Assembly (NCBI GenBank): GCA_033549245.1
Contig: JAWSUW010000045.1
Span: 1-21,835, forward strand
Direction: 5' to 3'
Source of the DNA: Fusibacter_D sp033549245
GTDB lineage: Bacteria; Bacillota; Clostridia; Peptostreptococcales; Acidaminobacteraceae
Length of the DNA stretch: 21,835 nucleotides
A program made the translations under genes and the position numbers. The notes under the pieces were generated by a model that made no database searches, was not told where the DNA came from, and saw only the letters and a program-made list of their open reading frames with translations. This document shows, piece after piece, positions 14,225-21,835 of the stretch; position 1 is the first letter of the stretch; the number at the start of each line of letters is the position of its first letter.

Positions 14225-17200
14225 ATGAGGAACTTAAGGAAACTAAGTTTACTTCTGGTTGCAGTGATGATCATTTCATCATTTTCCATGGGGGGATTCG
14301 CCGAGACTTATATTGTCAAAGATGGCGATGTACTTTGGAGAATTGCACAAAGCTATGGCACGGATTATATGACCCTTGCGAAATTCAACAATATCGCAGA
14401 TCCTAATAAGATTTACATAGGCGATAAGATTGAAATTCCAGGTGAAGGAGAAGGAGACGGAGATGGAGATGGTGAAGCCGTCGGATCCCCAAATAAGATC
14501 ACAATCCTCGGAACGTCAGACCTACACGGCAGAATTTATGCATATGAATATGCTATAGACGATGTCGATGCAGACGCTGGTCTAGCAAAAGTTTCAACTA
14601 TCGTCAAACAAGAGAGAGCACTTGATCCTAATTTATTGCTTATGGATTTGGGCGATACTCTACAAGACAATAGTGCCGACCTTTTCAATGACCTGCCTGT
14701 ACATCCAATGATTCAAGTCATGAATGATATCGGATACGATACATGGACCATTGGTAATCATGAATTCAATTTCGAAAAATCTTTTGTGGATAAAAATATA
14801 GCTGCATTTGAAGGTAGAGTTATTGCTGCTAATATCTACAAGGAAGGTACTACTGAAAGATATGTTAACGGTTATGAAATCTTTGACATAGACGGAGTGA
14901 AGGTTGCAGTGGTAGGACTTATGCCTCCACACGTCCCAGTTTGGGAAGCTAGCTCACCTAGCCATTATGAAGGACTGGAATTTACAAATATCGAAGAAGA
15001 GACTGCGAATGTGGTTGCTGAACTCGAAGGTAAATATGATGTTCTAGTTGGCGCATTCCATCTTGGACCTGAAGGTGAACATGATTTCATAGGCATTGAT
15101 ATGATCGCAGAGAAGTTTCCACAGTTTGATGTCATCTTTGGAGGACATGCTCACTCGAAATATGAAAACGAAATCAATGGCGTAAAATTGATCGAGCCAG
15201 GATCATATGGCTGGGCAGTATCCAAAGCTGAGATTGAAATTGCTAAAACAGCTGATGGATACGACGTCGTTGCTGTAACAACACAAAATATTGAAACTGC
15301 TAAAGTTGAAGAAGATCAAACTATTCTTGATAAGTATGCATTTGTTCACGAGCAATCCATTGCTGATGCGAACACTATAGTTGGTAAAGTAACTGCTGAT
15401 TTTGTTGAGAGAGTGGATTATATCACTGGTGAATCAACTGTGACCACTATGCCAACAATCCAACTTGAAGATTCAGCATTGATTGATTTGATCAATGAAG
15501 TACAAATGTATTACACCGATGCTCAGATCAGTTCTGCTGCAGCATTTAAAAATGATATGAATTTGCTTGAAGGCGACTTCAAAAAGAAAAATGCAGCTGA
15601 CATTTACAAATACACCAATACTTTAATGGGACTTAACATCACAGGTGAAAACCTTAAAGAATACATGGAATGGTCAGCTAGTTACTATAACACTTACAAG
15701 CCAGGTGATGTGACCATCTCATTTGATGAAAATATCAGAGGTTACAATTACGATATGTTCTCAGGAGTTGATTATGAAATCGATATTTCTGAAATGCCTG
15801 GTAACAGAATCAAAAACCTTACAATCAACGGAGCACCAATAGTTGACAATCAAATTTACAAACTCGCAGTAAACAACTACAGATTCGGTACTCTTATGAG
15901 CCTTGGTCTTGCAACATCAGAAGATGTTTATTACGATTCTTACATCGAATTCCAAGACGCAGGAAGAATTAGAGAACTGATTGCCGCTTACCTTGACGCT
16001 GAAAAAGGTGGAAACGCTACACCTTCAGTGGACAATAACTGGAAAATCGTCGGTGCTGATTTAAATCATGAACTCAAAGATGAAATTTATCAAATGATCA
16101 TTGATGGAAAAATAGCGATACCGACATCTGCTGATGGCAGAACACCTAATGTCAAATCAGTGAATGTTTACGATTTGATCAAACAAGGATTATTCCCAGA
16201 GTATAAATCACTTACAATTCTTCATACCAACGACATGCACGGCTTCTTCATAGAAGGCGCCTACGATGGTATGGGTGCAGCAAAAATGGCGACTTTCTAT
16301 AAAATGATGGAAGACATGAGTGACAATCTTTTGATTATGGACGCCGGTGATGCACTCCAAGGACACAACCTTGTAACACTTTCAAAAGGCGAAGTCGGAA
16401 CAAGAGTTATGAATGCACTTGGATATGACGTCATGACAGTGGGTAACCATGAGTTCGACTATGGTTCGGCACAAACTGAAAAACTCGTAGGAATGCTCGA
16501 TTTCCCAGTCCTCGCAGCCAACGTGACCAAAGAGGACGATTCCTTGTTCTTAGACGATTACAAGGTATTTGAAGTTGATGGCATCAAAGTGGGCGTTTTC
16601 GGTCTTGCAACTCCAGAAACAACTTACAAATCTCATCCAGACAACACTGTTGGATTGACATTTGAAGATATTTACGAAACTGGAGCTGACATGGTTGCAA
16701 CTCTTAAAGGATTGAATGTTGACGTAATAGTAGGCCTTGTACACCTTGGTGACGAGGGTGAACTTACAAGTGAAAGTCTAGTAAATGCTGTTGATGGTAT
16801 TGACCTGATTATTGATGGTCACTCACATTCAGCATATGACAACGGTTTTATGGTAGGTGAAACACTGATCGTCTCTTCAGGAGAGAAAACAAAAAATATC
16901 GGTGTTGTAGAATTTGCTTTCAAAGATGGCGCGATGGATTCAAAAGGTGCTTCCCTTTTCACTAAAAAAGAGTCGTTGGAACTCGTAGATGATGTTGCAA
17001 TGACAGCGCTCATCGCAGAAATTAAAGCAGCTAATGATATCATCACCGAAGAAGTAGTAGCAACTTCACCTGTTGTTCTCAACGGTGAAAAAGCATCTGT
17101 AAGAGCAGGCGAAACTAATCTTGGAAACTTGCTCACTGAATCATTACTTGATATCAGTGGTGCAGATGTGGCGTTTACAAACGGTGGTGGAATTCGTTCA

Positions 17201-17665
17201 TCGATTGATGCCGGTCCAGTAACAAAAGGCGAAGTCCTTACAGTATTGCCTTTCGGAAATACTGTTAGAGTTATTGAAGTAACTGGTGCAGACCTTGTTG
17301 CAGCTATGGAAAATGGTATTGACATGTATCCAGAAGCTAAAGGCGCATTCCCTCATATCGCAGGGATGACAGTTAAGTTCGATTCTACAAAACTAGCTGG
17401 AGAAAGAGTTGTTGAACTTAAAGTTGCAGGTGTTCTTGTGGATCTAACAAAGACATACACACTCGCAACAAATGACTTTATAGTAGCTGGTGGCGACGAT
17501 TATACAATGTTCATCGGAAAGAAAGTCATAGCTGAGTACGGTGCAATGGATGAAGTCCTCATCGATTACATGAATAAGGCTGGATTTGATAAAGCGATTG
17601 AAGATGGAAGAATTGAAGATGTGTCTGAAACTACCAGTGCAATTGAATTCTTGATTGCCGCATAG
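14225..17665 (+). CDS. exported LysM protein with two metallophosphoesterase/5'-nucleotidase units (YfkN-like)
   Basis: The 1146-residue product has a signal peptide (1-26), a LysM domain (about 28-73, ...KDGDVLWRIAQSYGTDYMTL...) for peptidoglycan binding, and a Gly/Glu/Asp linker (about 74-90). Unit 1 (about 92-600) shows SDLHGR, DLGDT, GNHEF, FHLG and GGHAHS metal-site motifs and a CpdB-like C-terminal domain (NYDMFSGVDYEIDIS). Unit 2 (about 663-1120) shows TNDMHG, DAGDAL, GNHEF, VHLG and DGHSHS, and a 5'-nucleotidase C-domain with TNGGGIR. The layout parallels Bacillus YfkN, which hydrolyses 2',3'-cyclic nucleotides, 3'-nucleotides and 5'-nucleotides at the cell surface, but with LysM rather than sortase anchoring. 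ATG 14225 is ten bases after AAGGAGG; TTG 14219 is the alternative. It is monocistronic, with its own terminator. Confidence 0.92.
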   Translation: MRNLRKLSLLLVAVMIISSFSMGGFAETYIVKDGDVLWRIAQSYGTDYMTLAKFNNIADPNKIYIGDKIEIPGEGEGDGDGDGEAVGSPNKITILGTSDLHGRIYAYEYAIDDVDADAGLAKVSTIVKQERALDPNLLLMDLGDTLQDNSADLFNDLPVHPMIQVMNDIGYDTWTIGNHEFNFEKSFVDKNIAAFEGRVIAANIYKEGTTERYVNGYEIFDIDGVKVAVVGLMPPHVPVWEASSPSHYEGLEFTNIEEETANVVAELEGKYDVLVGAFHLGPEGEHDFIGIDMIAEKFPQFDVIFGGHAHSKYENEINGVKLIEPGSYGWAVSKAEIEIAKTADGYDVVAVTTQNIETAKVEEDQTILDKYAFVHEQSIADANTIVGKVTADFVERVDYITGESTVTTMPTIQLEDSALIDLINEVQMYYTDAQISSAAAFKNDMNLLEGDFKKKNAADIYKYTNTLMGLNITGENLKEYMEWSASYYNTYKPGDVTISFDENIRGYNYDMFSGVDYEIDISEMPGNRIKNLTINGAPIVDNQIYKLAVNNYRFGTLMSLGLATSEDVYYDSYIEFQDAGRIRELIAAYLDAEKGGNATPSVDNNWKIVGADLNHELKDEIYQMIIDGKIAIPTSADGRTPNVKSVNVYDLIKQGLFPEYKSLTILHTNDMHGFFIEGAYDGMGAAKMATFYKMMEDMSDNLLIMDAGDALQGHNLVTLSKGEVGTRVMNALGYDVMTVGNHEFDYGSAQTEKLVGMLDFPVLAANVTKEDDSLFLDDYKVFEVDGIKVGVFGLATPETTYKSHPDNTVGLTFEDIYETGADMVATLKGLNVDVIVGLVHLGDEGELTSESLVNAVDGIDLIIDGHSHSAYDNGFMVGETLIVSSGEKTKNIGVVEFAFKDGAMDSKGASLFTKKESLELVDDVAMTALIAEIKAANDIITEEVVATSPVVLNGEKASVRAGETNLGNLLTESLLDISGADVAFTNGGGIRSSIDAGPVTKGEVLTVLPFGNTVRVIEVTGADLVAAMENGIDMYPEAKGAFPHIAGMTVKFDSTKLAGERVVELKVAGVLVDLTKTYTLATNDFIVAGGDDYTMFIGKKVIAEYGAMDEVLIDYMNKAGFDKAIEDGRIEDVSETTSAIEFLIAA

Positions 17666-17680
17666 TTTAATAAGTTCAGG

Positions 17681-17706
17681 AGAGGGCACTTAGGTGCCCT
17701 CTTTTA
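17681..17706 (+). terminator. intrinsic terminator after the LysM-nucleotidase gene
   Basis: AGAGGGCAC (17681-17689) and GTGCCCTCT (17694-17702) form a perfect 9-bp stem with a TTAG loop, followed by TTTATTTT. It is a strong, compact terminator. Confidence 0.92.
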
Positions 17707-17724
17707 TTTTAGGGTTCAAAAGCG

Positions 17725-17730
17725 TATAAT
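17725..17730 (+). promoter_or_regulatory. candidate -10 box for the DUF2284 operon
   Basis: A consensus TATAAT lies 30 bases before the DUF2284 start. The matching -35 position falls in the T-rich tail of the preceding terminator and is poor, so the promoter assignment is tentative. Confidence 0.4.
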
Positions 17731-17760
17731 TAAGTATGAAAATATAACGGAGGCTCCTGA

Positions 17761-18330
17761 ATGCATCAAGATTTCGAAATAATTCATTATACTAAAATCG
17801 TACCTAAGGAAACAATCTTCAAATTTTATGAACCTGTCAGAGTGGAAGGGTATTGTAAATCATGTCCAAACTATAATAAATTATGGTCTTGTCCACCTCA
17901 TGATTTTAGTGCAGTCTCATACCTTGATTCATATGATTACGTTTTACTCATTGGAGAAAAAATTGTCAGAAATGAAGAGTCGCTGTCGAAGACTTCAATG
18001 AACACCTATTTTCAGAAAGTTAGAAGACAGCTTGGTAACCAGTTGATCGAACTTAGCAAATCACATGATGTCGAAGTTCTGATTGCTGGCAATTGTTATT
18101 TGTGTGAGGATTGTCTGAGGACAGATGGCAAAAGTTGCAGATATGAAGATCGTATGAAATATTCCCTGGAATCCATTGGTTTTTTGGTGGGGGATATCGC
18201 CAGTGAGTTGCTTGGAATCGAACTGGAATGGCCTGAGCCTGGAAAAGAAGCTCCATCATTGATGACAGTTGGTGCGATTTTCGCAAAAGAGGATATCAGG
18301 CTTAAAGCAATGTTGGATCAATGGAGGTGA
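17761..18330 (+). CDS. DUF2284 Cys-rich metal-binding protein
   Basis: This 189-residue soluble protein has the DUF2284 (PF10050) cysteine pattern. An N-terminal CKSCPNYNKLWSCPPHDF block (about 32-49) is followed by a mid-protein cluster CYLCEDCLRTDGKSCRY (about 117-133), and then MKYSLESIGFLVGDIA, the usual family continuation. The cysteines are likely to bind metal or an Fe-S cluster; the reaction is unknown. The ATG is preceded by ACGGAGG (about 17748-17754). It is the first gene of a tight five-gene run, and its 3' end contains the ribosome site of the next gene. Confidence 0.9.
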   Translation: MHQDFEIIHYTKIVPKETIFKFYEPVRVEGYCKSCPNYNKLWSCPPHDFSAVSYLDSYDYVLLIGEKIVRNEESLSKTSMNTYFQKVRRQLGNQLIELSKSHDVEVLIAGNCYLCEDCLRTDGKSCRYEDRMKYSLESIGFLVGDIASELLGIELEWPEPGKEAPSLMTVGAIFAKEDIRLKAMLDQWR

Positions 18331-18335
18331 AAAGG

Positions 18336-18539
18336 TTGGATAAGGAACTCAAAGAAAAAGATCCCAAAGAACAGGAACTGCTCAAAAAAATCGCATACCA
18401 TGAAGCCTACAGTTTGGCATATAAAGTGCGCTTAGCTCAAAAATTACTTTTTAGAGGCGCAAAAGTGGTAGGGAATGCGGCAAGCAAAGGCGGTAAGCTT
18501 TTACAGAAAAAGATCGCTGAGCATAAGGAAAAACCATAA
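18336..18539 (+). CDS. small basic helical protein of unknown function
   Basis: I do not recognise this 67-residue protein. It starts at TTG 18336, six bases after GGAGGTG (18323-18329), which overlaps the end of the DUF2284 gene; an in-frame ATG at 18321 would lie inside that site. It is lysine-rich, with a charged N-terminus (KELKEKDPKEQELL) and a longer amphipathic helix (YHEAYSLAYKVRLAQKLLF), and it has no cysteine and no signal peptide. The good ribosome site and exact fit between two genes support it being real. Confidence 0.65.
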   Translation: MDKELKEKDPKEQELLKKIAYHEAYSLAYKVRLAQKLLFRGAKVVGNAASKGGKLLQKKIAEHKEKP

Positions 18540-18558
18540 TATGACTGGAGGTGTTTTC

Positions 18559-19254
18559 ATGAAATATACTGTAGATGCAAAAGTGTTTGAACTTAGGGAG
18601 GACATAAAATTTGGAATAATAATTGGAAAAGGTCTAGAGAACTCAGAAACCACTGATGAAGATGAGTCCAGATTAAGAAGAGCTGAAGAACATATGCGAA
18701 CCGCTTTGGGACAGGAGCAATTGAGGGAAGTGCGCAATGTGGCACTTTATAGAGATGTGATGACTAAAGCAGGAATCAATCCCAATAAGTATCTGGTTTC
18801 AGTCGAGGCCATGTTCAAACGAATTTTGAAAGGTGGCAACTTGCCAAAAATAAATGCCCTTGTAGATCTTTGTAATGCGGTTTCGGTTGAAAAGGTCATT
18901 TCTCTTGGAGGGCATGATCTCGATGATATCACGCATGATATGGAAGTACGCTTCAGTAAACCGGAAGATCGATTTTTGCCTTTTGGTGCGGAAGATTACG
19001 AGCAAGTGGATGAGGACGAACTGGTTTTCACGAGCGGTAATATTGTCCAGACCAGAAAATGGGTATGGAGACAAAGTGAACATGGAAAAATGACACTGAA
19101 CAGTAGCAATATAGTATTTCAATTGGTCGGATTTGACCAGGATCAATCTTTTGATGATGCGATGAAGTCTATAGAATCTCTTGTTGTAGAGCGATTCAAT
19201 GGTAATTGTAAGTCGTTTGTCGTAGATGTAAACAATCAGAGCATTGAATTTTGA
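18559..19254 (+). CDS. B3/B4 tRNA-binding-domain protein
   Basis: This 231-residue protein starts at ATG 18559 with GGAGGTG at 18547-18553; the frame is open further upstream but overlaps the previous gene. It contains the B3/B4 domain (PF03483) also found in the phenylalanyl-tRNA synthetase beta chain: ...GINPNKYLVSVEAMFKRILK... (about 75-94), LPKINALVDLCNAVSV, GGHDLDDI, and a later region SGNIVQTRKWVWRQSEHGKMT. In PheT this fold takes part in editing; standalone versions are presumed to act on mischarged tRNA or a related aminoacyl substrate, but this is not shown. The adenylyltransferase gene begins one base after its stop. Confidence 0.88.
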   Translation: MKYTVDAKVFELREDIKFGIIIGKGLENSETTDEDESRLRRAEEHMRTALGQEQLREVRNVALYRDVMTKAGINPNKYLVSVEAMFKRILKGGNLPKINALVDLCNAVSVEKVISLGGHDLDDITHDMEVRFSKPEDRFLPFGAEDYEQVDEDELVFTSGNIVQTRKWVWRQSEHGKMTLNSSNIVFQLVGFDQDQSFDDAMKSIESLVVERFNGNCKSFVVDVNNQSIEF

Positions 19255-19255
19255 T

Positions 19256-19738
19256 ATGAAGACAGGACTAACAATAGGCAAATATGCACCCCTTCACAAG
19301 GGTCATCAGCATATCATTGAAAAAGCGCTTGAAGAAATGGACGAATTGATCGTAATTGTTTATGATGCTCCAAAATATACTAATATCCCACTTGAAGTTA
19401 GGGCTGGATGGATCAGAAAGCTTTACCCTGGAATTAGGGTTATTGAAGCAAAAGATGTTCCAAATGATGTGGGTTATACTGAAGAGATACAGCAAAAGCA
19501 TGAAAAATATATTCTTACATTGGTAGATGGTGTCAAAATTTCTGCGTTTTATTCCAGTGAAGCCTATGGCGAACGCATGAGTAAAGCACTTGGTGCAATA
19601 AATAGACTTGTGGACATTGACAGGAAAAATATCAGTATATCCGGAACAGCGATAAGGCATGATCCTTATGGTTGTAGAGATTATATCGAGCCAATGGTCT
19701 TTTTAGACTTGATCCGATATGATTACCACAAAATATAA
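19256..19738 (+). CDS. NadR/NMN-adenylyltransferase-like nucleotidyltransferase
   Basis: This 160-residue protein has the nucleotidyltransferase signature IGKYAPLHKGHQHIIEKAL (about 7-25; HxGH at 14-17) and a late ISISGTAIRHDPYG motif equivalent to the ISxTxxR motif. This closely resembles the NMN-adenylyltransferase domain of NadR, which makes NAD from NMN and ATP, but there is no ribosylnicotinamide-kinase domain and the substrate is not certain. The ATG at 19256 is one base after the previous stop and has no good ribosome site, suggesting translational coupling. An in-frame TTG at 19244 is an alternative start. Confidence 0.8.
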   Translation: MKTGLTIGKYAPLHKGHQHIIEKALEEMDELIVIVYDAPKYTNIPLEVRAGWIRKLYPGIRVIEAKDVPNDVGYTEEIQQKHEKYILTLVDGVKISAFYSSEAYGERMSKALGAINRLVDIDRKNISISGTAIRHDPYGCRDYIEPMVFLDLIRYDYHKI

Positions 19739-19752
19739 GAAAGGTGGTTTTT

Positions 19753-20133
19753 ATGAAGTATTTATCATGGTTCAATGTCATACTCCTGATTTATCTTTTA
19801 TCCTTTCCTCTGGCACTGGAACTCAATAAAAGAGTTTTCAGAGGAAAAAAGAAGAAGTTTAACAAGGCTTTAAAGATGGGAAGAAAATTTCATCCTTATG
19901 TCGGTATTACTCTTGTTGTGACTGGCCTCATCCATGGTTATAACAAACTCGGTGGGACACTGAGTTTTCATACCGGTTCGCTTCTTTTGCTCATTTTGAT
20001 CATCAATGGATTCATAGGATTTATGTACAAGAAAAAACGCAATAAGAAACTGGCCACAACTCATAGGATTGTTGGAATAGCTGTTGCGGCAGCGTTTTTA
20101 TTGCATTATATCAATCCTTGGTTTTTTCAGTAA
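19753..20133 (+). CDS. small four-helix membrane protein, possibly b-type-heme binding
   Basis: This 126-residue protein has four hydrophobic segments. Histidines sit at matching places in the second and fourth helices: RKFHPYVG (His47) with LIHGY (His61), and TTHRIVG with LLHYINP. Such pairs about 14 residues apart resemble the bis-histidine heme ligation of cytochrome b561 and ferric-reductase-like proteins. A heme or electron-transfer role is inferred, not shown. ATG 19753 follows AAAGGTGG (19740-19747). An in-frame GTG at 19744 lies in that site. It is the last gene of the five-gene run, and its 3' end overlaps the opposing sulfatase gene by 23 bases. Confidence 0.75.
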   Translation: MKYLSWFNVILLIYLLSFPLALELNKRVFRGKKKKFNKALKMGRKFHPYVGITLVVTGLIHGYNKLGGTLSFHTGSLLLLILIINGFIGFMYKKKRNKKLATTHRIVGIAVAAAFLLHYINPWFFQ

Positions 20134-21835
20134 ACCCAAATATTTTCGAATAATAATCCAGTTCGAGTATTTTGCTGGAGTAATAAAATTTTTCATCTAC
20201 AACATTAGAAATTCTGTTGCTGTAGAGTTCAGCGTCAAACATTTTATTATTTATTTGAGATACTGCGGGAGTGAATTCATCTGTTCTGGAATTATAACGC
20301 CCCTGATCGGTTATATAGCTCTTGTTGTAGAACACGACCAAAGGGTCTTGATTAGAAAAAATATCACGTCCCATTAAAAGCCTGGAATCATAATTTACCC
20401 CGAGTAAGTTGAGAAGGGTGGGCAAAATATCTAGACTTGAAGCCGGAGCATCAATTGAGACCGGAGTCATATTTTTGGTATAAAGTATAAAAGCATTTCT
20501 ATAGAGTTCAAAATCACGCTCAACAGGACCACCATTAAGTTCTTCAATTTCCTCATAAGTAAGGGCATACGGATAGTGATCCGAGCTTATTGCAATGAGT
20601 GTTTTATCAGCGAGTCCTGAATCCTTAAGGTACTCAAGCAGATATTGCACTCCGCGGTCCAGTTCAATTTGTGTGGCCAAATAAGCTTTGACCGGTTCTG
20701 AATAAGGCAAGTCTTCGACTAGTGCCTTATTTTTTTTTGCGATGAAATTGCCATTGAAGACATATCTCATATGACCGCTCACAGTCATGTAATAAGCGTG
20801 AAAAGGAGTGAAGTCAGTATATTCAGGCAAGGTTACACGCATCATTTCAAGATCGGATTTTGGCCATGTGTCAGTAAATTCAAGTCCATTTCCAATGCCT
20901 TTGTAATCGTAGCCAAGGTTTGGGTGCGAGAGCTCTCGGCCGTAATAATTATAAGTATGATTATGATAGGCTTTGGTGGTATAACCAAAATTTTTCAGTT
21001 GATTGCCCAGTGTGAAAGGAAGAGTATTATCACTTGATAGCTTGAAACTCCAAACACCACTCTTTGGAATTAATCCAGTTGTGGCGACATATTCTCCGTC
21101 AGTGGTGCTCACACCCCAGATTGGAGTATAGAAGTTATCAAATTGATAACCCTCTTGGGTCATTTTATAAAGTGAGGGTGTAAGATGTTCATCAATTGCC
21201 AAATGCGAAAATGATTCTGCAGTAATCATAATTAGATTGTATCCCTCATATAATCCTGTATACTCGTTTTTATCAGATGGCATTTGACTTTTAAAATAGT
21301 TGTGAAGAGCAATGACATCTTGGTTCATTTCTTCTTCAATCAAAGTGTCAAAATCAATCTCTACTGCATTATGATTTTCGTCGATTATAAACGTACTTTT
21401 CTCGTTTTGAGATGTCGTTATCAATTCTGGAGACCAATCAGTGAGATGTCTTTTGAGATCAAGTCTCATGTAAGTCATCAGTCCAAGCTTGCCCACTGAA
21501 AAGTCTGGATTGTTGGCATGATAATACAAATTGTAAGCTGAATTCTCACGCCTGTAATCTTCATCCATTAGTGCTATTGCACTTGAGTGTATTAATAAAA
21601 TCATAACCAAAATTACCATGGAAGCTTTTAGATTTCGGTGAATCTTGAAACTGATAGTCTTCATGGCAATCAGAAAAACAAAAAAAGGAACAAACATGAG
21701 AATTATCTCAGATATATTCTCAATAATTCCAAAAAAAGCATGATCAGCAAATTCAAAGACTTGACCAGAATTTTCTACGGAATATGCAATGTAAAAGGTT
21801 TTGAATATTCGATAATAGACGAGTTGGGAGGCATA
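20111..21835 (-). CDS. LTA synthase family sulfatase, 5' end outside window
   Basis: The frame is open from the stop (20111-20113) to the window edge, giving 574 visible residues; the start lies beyond the window. The visible N-terminal part includes SQLVYYRIFKTFYIAYSVENSGQ and two membrane segments, as in the membrane domain of polyglycerol-phosphate (LTA) synthases. The extracellular catalytic domain has NLIMITAESFSHLAI (metal-binding Glu), TPIWGVSTTDGEYVATTGLIP (nucleophile Thr region), SGHMRY and ISSDHYPYAL (Asp and His metal ligands). These enzymes transfer glycerol-phosphate from phosphatidylglycerol to a lipoteichoic acid chain or a related surface glycan. Which acceptor is used here is unknown. 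The gene converges on, and overlaps, the small membrane protein gene. Confidence 0.9.
   Translation of the reverse strand, partial: YASQLVYYRIFKTFYIAYSVENSGQVFEFADHAFFGIIENISEIILMFVPFFVFLIAMKTISFKIHRNLKASMVILVMILLIHSSAIALMDEDYRRENSAYNLYYHANNPDFSVGKLGLMTYMRLDLKRHLTDWSPELITTSQNEKSTFIIDENHNAVEIDFDTLIEEEMNQDVIALHNYFKSQMPSDKNEYTGLYEGYNLIMITAESFSHLAIDEHLTPSLYKMTQEGYQFDNFYTPIWGVSTTDGEYVATTGLIPKSGVWSFKLSSDNTLPFTLGNQLKNFGYTTKAYHNHTYNYYGRELSHPNLGYDYKGIGNGLEFTDTWPKSDLEMMRVTLPEYTDFTPFHAYYMTVSGHMRYVFNGNFIAKKNKALVEDLPYSEPVKAYLATQIELDRGVQYLLEYLKDSGLADKTLIAISSDHYPYALTYEEIEELNGGPVERDFELYRNAFILYTKNMTPVSIDAPASSLDILPTLLNLLGVNYDSRLLMGRDIFSNQDPLVVFYNKSYITDQGRYNSRTDEFTPAVSQINNKMFDAELYSNRISNVVDEKFYYSSKILELDYYSKIFGFTEKTKD

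Noticed and set aside
14447..14480. Gly/Glu/Asp-coding purine repeats as a DNA repeat element
   Set aside because: The repetition is explained by the acidic linker between the LysM and phosphoesterase domains.
16819..17325. 168-codon minus-strand open frame
   Set aside because: It is antisense to the second nucleotidase unit, which has clear catalytic motifs; the composition (Ser/Pro/Thr-rich) is typical of a shadow frame.

Overview
The window reads as chromosomal DNA of a low-GC, Gram-positive anaerobe, most likely in the Clostridia. Supporting signs are strong AGGAGG-type ribosome binding sites, frequent TTG starts, sigma-A-like promoters, an LTA-synthase-type sulfatase, a LysM-bearing surface nucleotidase, a ferredoxin-fused aldo/keto reductase and many cyclic-di-GMP (c-di-GMP) proteins. 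I cannot name a species. I see no rRNA, tRNA, CRISPR array, phage or insertion sequence.

Layout. 1-2073 is the end of a molybdate ABC transporter operon (modA 3' end, modB, modC), followed closely by a metallo-beta-lactamase-fold gene that seems to have lost its HxHxDH zinc-binding segment by an in-frame deletion. A shared hairpin terminator (2651-2705) separates these genes from a convergent gene for a secreted protein with copper-amine-oxidase-N-like domains. That gene's leader carries a promoter, a c-di-GMP-I (GEMM-I) riboswitch and an intrinsic terminator, so its transcription is probably set by c-di-GMP. A HAD phosphatase gene diverges from it.

From 4771 to 10484 lies a compact four-gene set: an MpsC/DUF2294 protein, a PAS plus degenerate-GGDEF regulator whose frame is broken at a seven-T run, a PAS-GGDEF-EAL protein, and a PAS-TM-PAS-PAS-GGDEF-HD-GYP protein. 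After a ferredoxin-type aldo/keto reductase and a pentapeptide-repeat protein comes another membrane diguanylate cyclase with a Cache-like sensor domain (12421-14016). The window therefore holds c-di-GMP synthesis, two kinds of c-di-GMP phosphodiesterase and a c-di-GMP-sensing RNA within about 10 kb.

14225-17665 encodes a large exported protein with a LysM domain and two complete metallophosphoesterase/5'-nucleotidase units, resembling YfkN. 17761-20133 is a tight five-gene run: DUF2284 Cys-rich protein, small basic protein, B3/B4 tRNA-binding-domain protein, NadR-like adenylyltransferase, and a small membrane protein with paired histidines. It runs into, and overlaps by 23 bases, a convergent LTA-synthase/sulfatase gene that leaves the window at its 5' end.

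The points most worth a second look are the riboswitch-controlled surface protein next to the c-di-GMP enzyme cluster, the U UUU UUA slippery site that exactly restores the PAS/degenerate-GGDEF reading frame, and the metallo-hydrolase lacking its catalytic motif.
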